DNA of 6,088 bases from Nitrososphaerota archaeon (GTDB lineage: Archaea; Thermoproteota; Nitrososphaeria; Nitrososphaerales; UBA183): assembly GCA_029784795.1 (NCBI GenBank), contig JAFMAW010000054.1, forward strand, positions 1 to 6,088. Reading direction: 5' to 3'. Under the pieces are notes generated by a model. The model saw nothing but the letters and a program-made list of their open reading frames with translations. It was not told where the DNA came from and did no database searches. A program made the position numbers and the translations under genes. Of this stretch, positions 5,747 to 6,088 are shown one piece after another (within the stretch, counting starts at the first letter, position 1; each line of letters begins with the position of its first letter).

Positions 5747-6088
5747 CTACCTTGCGCCTCCGAGTATGAGGTTCAGCAGCGCCATCCTCAGGGGGAGCCC
5801 ACCTGCGGCCTGGACGAAGTACTGGGCGTAGTTGGTCTCGTCTATGTCCGTCGAGAGCTCGTCCACCCTGGGGAGGGGGTGCAGGACCTTCAGGGAGGGC
5901 TTTGCGTCCCTGAGCGCCTCGAGGTTGACCTCGTACATCCCTTTGACCTTCTCGTATTCGGTCGGGTCTGGGATCCGTTCCTTCTGGATCCTGGTCACGT
6001 AGAGCACGTCCAAGCTCCCGGCGACGTCCTTGAATGCCCCCGCCGTCCTGGGGGTAACCCCCCGCTGCGTCAGGAAGTGAGACACCTC
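5747..6088 (-). CDS. pyrB: Aspartate carbamoyltransferase catalytic subunit, C-terminal part
   Basis: Only the last 113 residues are in the window; the gene continues past the right edge, where the frame is open. It forms carbamoyl-L-aspartate from carbamoyl phosphate and aspartate, the first committed step of pyrimidine synthesis. The aspartate-binding domain shows the family hallmarks: VLYVTRIQKERI (the Arg and Gln that contact aspartate), the mobile loop region PTEYEKVKGMYEVN, and HPLPRVDELSTDID with the Leu-Pro backbone contact. A closing YFVQAAGGLPLRMALL helix ends in ILGGAR. No start or promoter can be judged. The 24-base gap to pyrI and matching strand support one operon. Confidence 0.95.
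   Translation of the reverse strand, partial: EVSHFLTQRGVTPRTAGAFKDVAGSLDVLYVTRIQKERIPDPTEYEKVKGMYEVNLEALRDAKPSLKVLHPLPRVDELSTDIDETNYAQYFVQAAGGLPLRMALLNLILGGAR

Noticed and set aside
1..6088. CRISPR array, tRNA, rRNA or a new defence island
   Set aside because: I saw no regularly spaced repeats, no tRNA-like cloverleaf ending in CCA or a T-loop GTTCRANNC, no rRNA-like conserved stretches, and no nuclease or effector genes beside the ATPase fragment.

Overview
The window is high in GC and appears to be mostly archaeal. From about position 1,088 rightward there are compact, tightly packed genes. AT-rich TATA-like boxes stand out against the GC-rich background. Arginine codons are largely AGG/AGA. 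The right end carries an aspartate carbamoyltransferase with a separate zinc-binding regulatory subunit next to dihydroorotase, an arrangement common in archaea. I cannot fix the lineage by reading alone; a GC-rich member of the TACK group or a Thermoplasmata-like euryarchaeon would both fit.

Left end (1 to about 1,088): this is not a normal gene region. It is a run of short gene pieces that change identity and strand abruptly: a bacterial-type GMP synthase piece (minus), a uroporphyrinogen-decarboxylase-family piece (plus, frameshifted), an IS21-type IstA transposase piece (plus), and a cysteinyl-tRNA-synthetase-like piece (minus). This last runs in frame into the Walker B region of an archaeal P-loop ATPase, which is thereby cut off. 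None of the pieces has its own start and stop. An assembly or library chimera at a contig end is the leading explanation; a real junkyard of captured fragments is less likely.

Middle (1,088 to 3,984): a HerA/DUF87-like ATPase (minus) and a hotdog thioesterase (plus) diverge from a 136-bp promoter region. The thioesterase gene is followed within a few bases by a GatA-type amidase, probably in one transcript. Next is a small four-helix membrane protein with its own TATA box, which overlaps the amidase stop codon. The membrane protein gene overlaps the end of the next, convergent gene by 8 bp.

Right end (3,977 to 6,088, minus strand): the operon pyrB (3' part only), pyrI, pyrC encodes consecutive steps of de novo UMP synthesis. 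Aspartate carbamoyltransferase (catalytic PyrB plus regulatory PyrI) makes carbamoyl-aspartate and PyrC closes the ring to dihydroorotate. The operon promoter lies beyond the right edge. I found no convincing new defence, mobile or RNA system. The most unusual signal is the patchwork at the left end, and it should be treated as suspect sequence until reads are checked.
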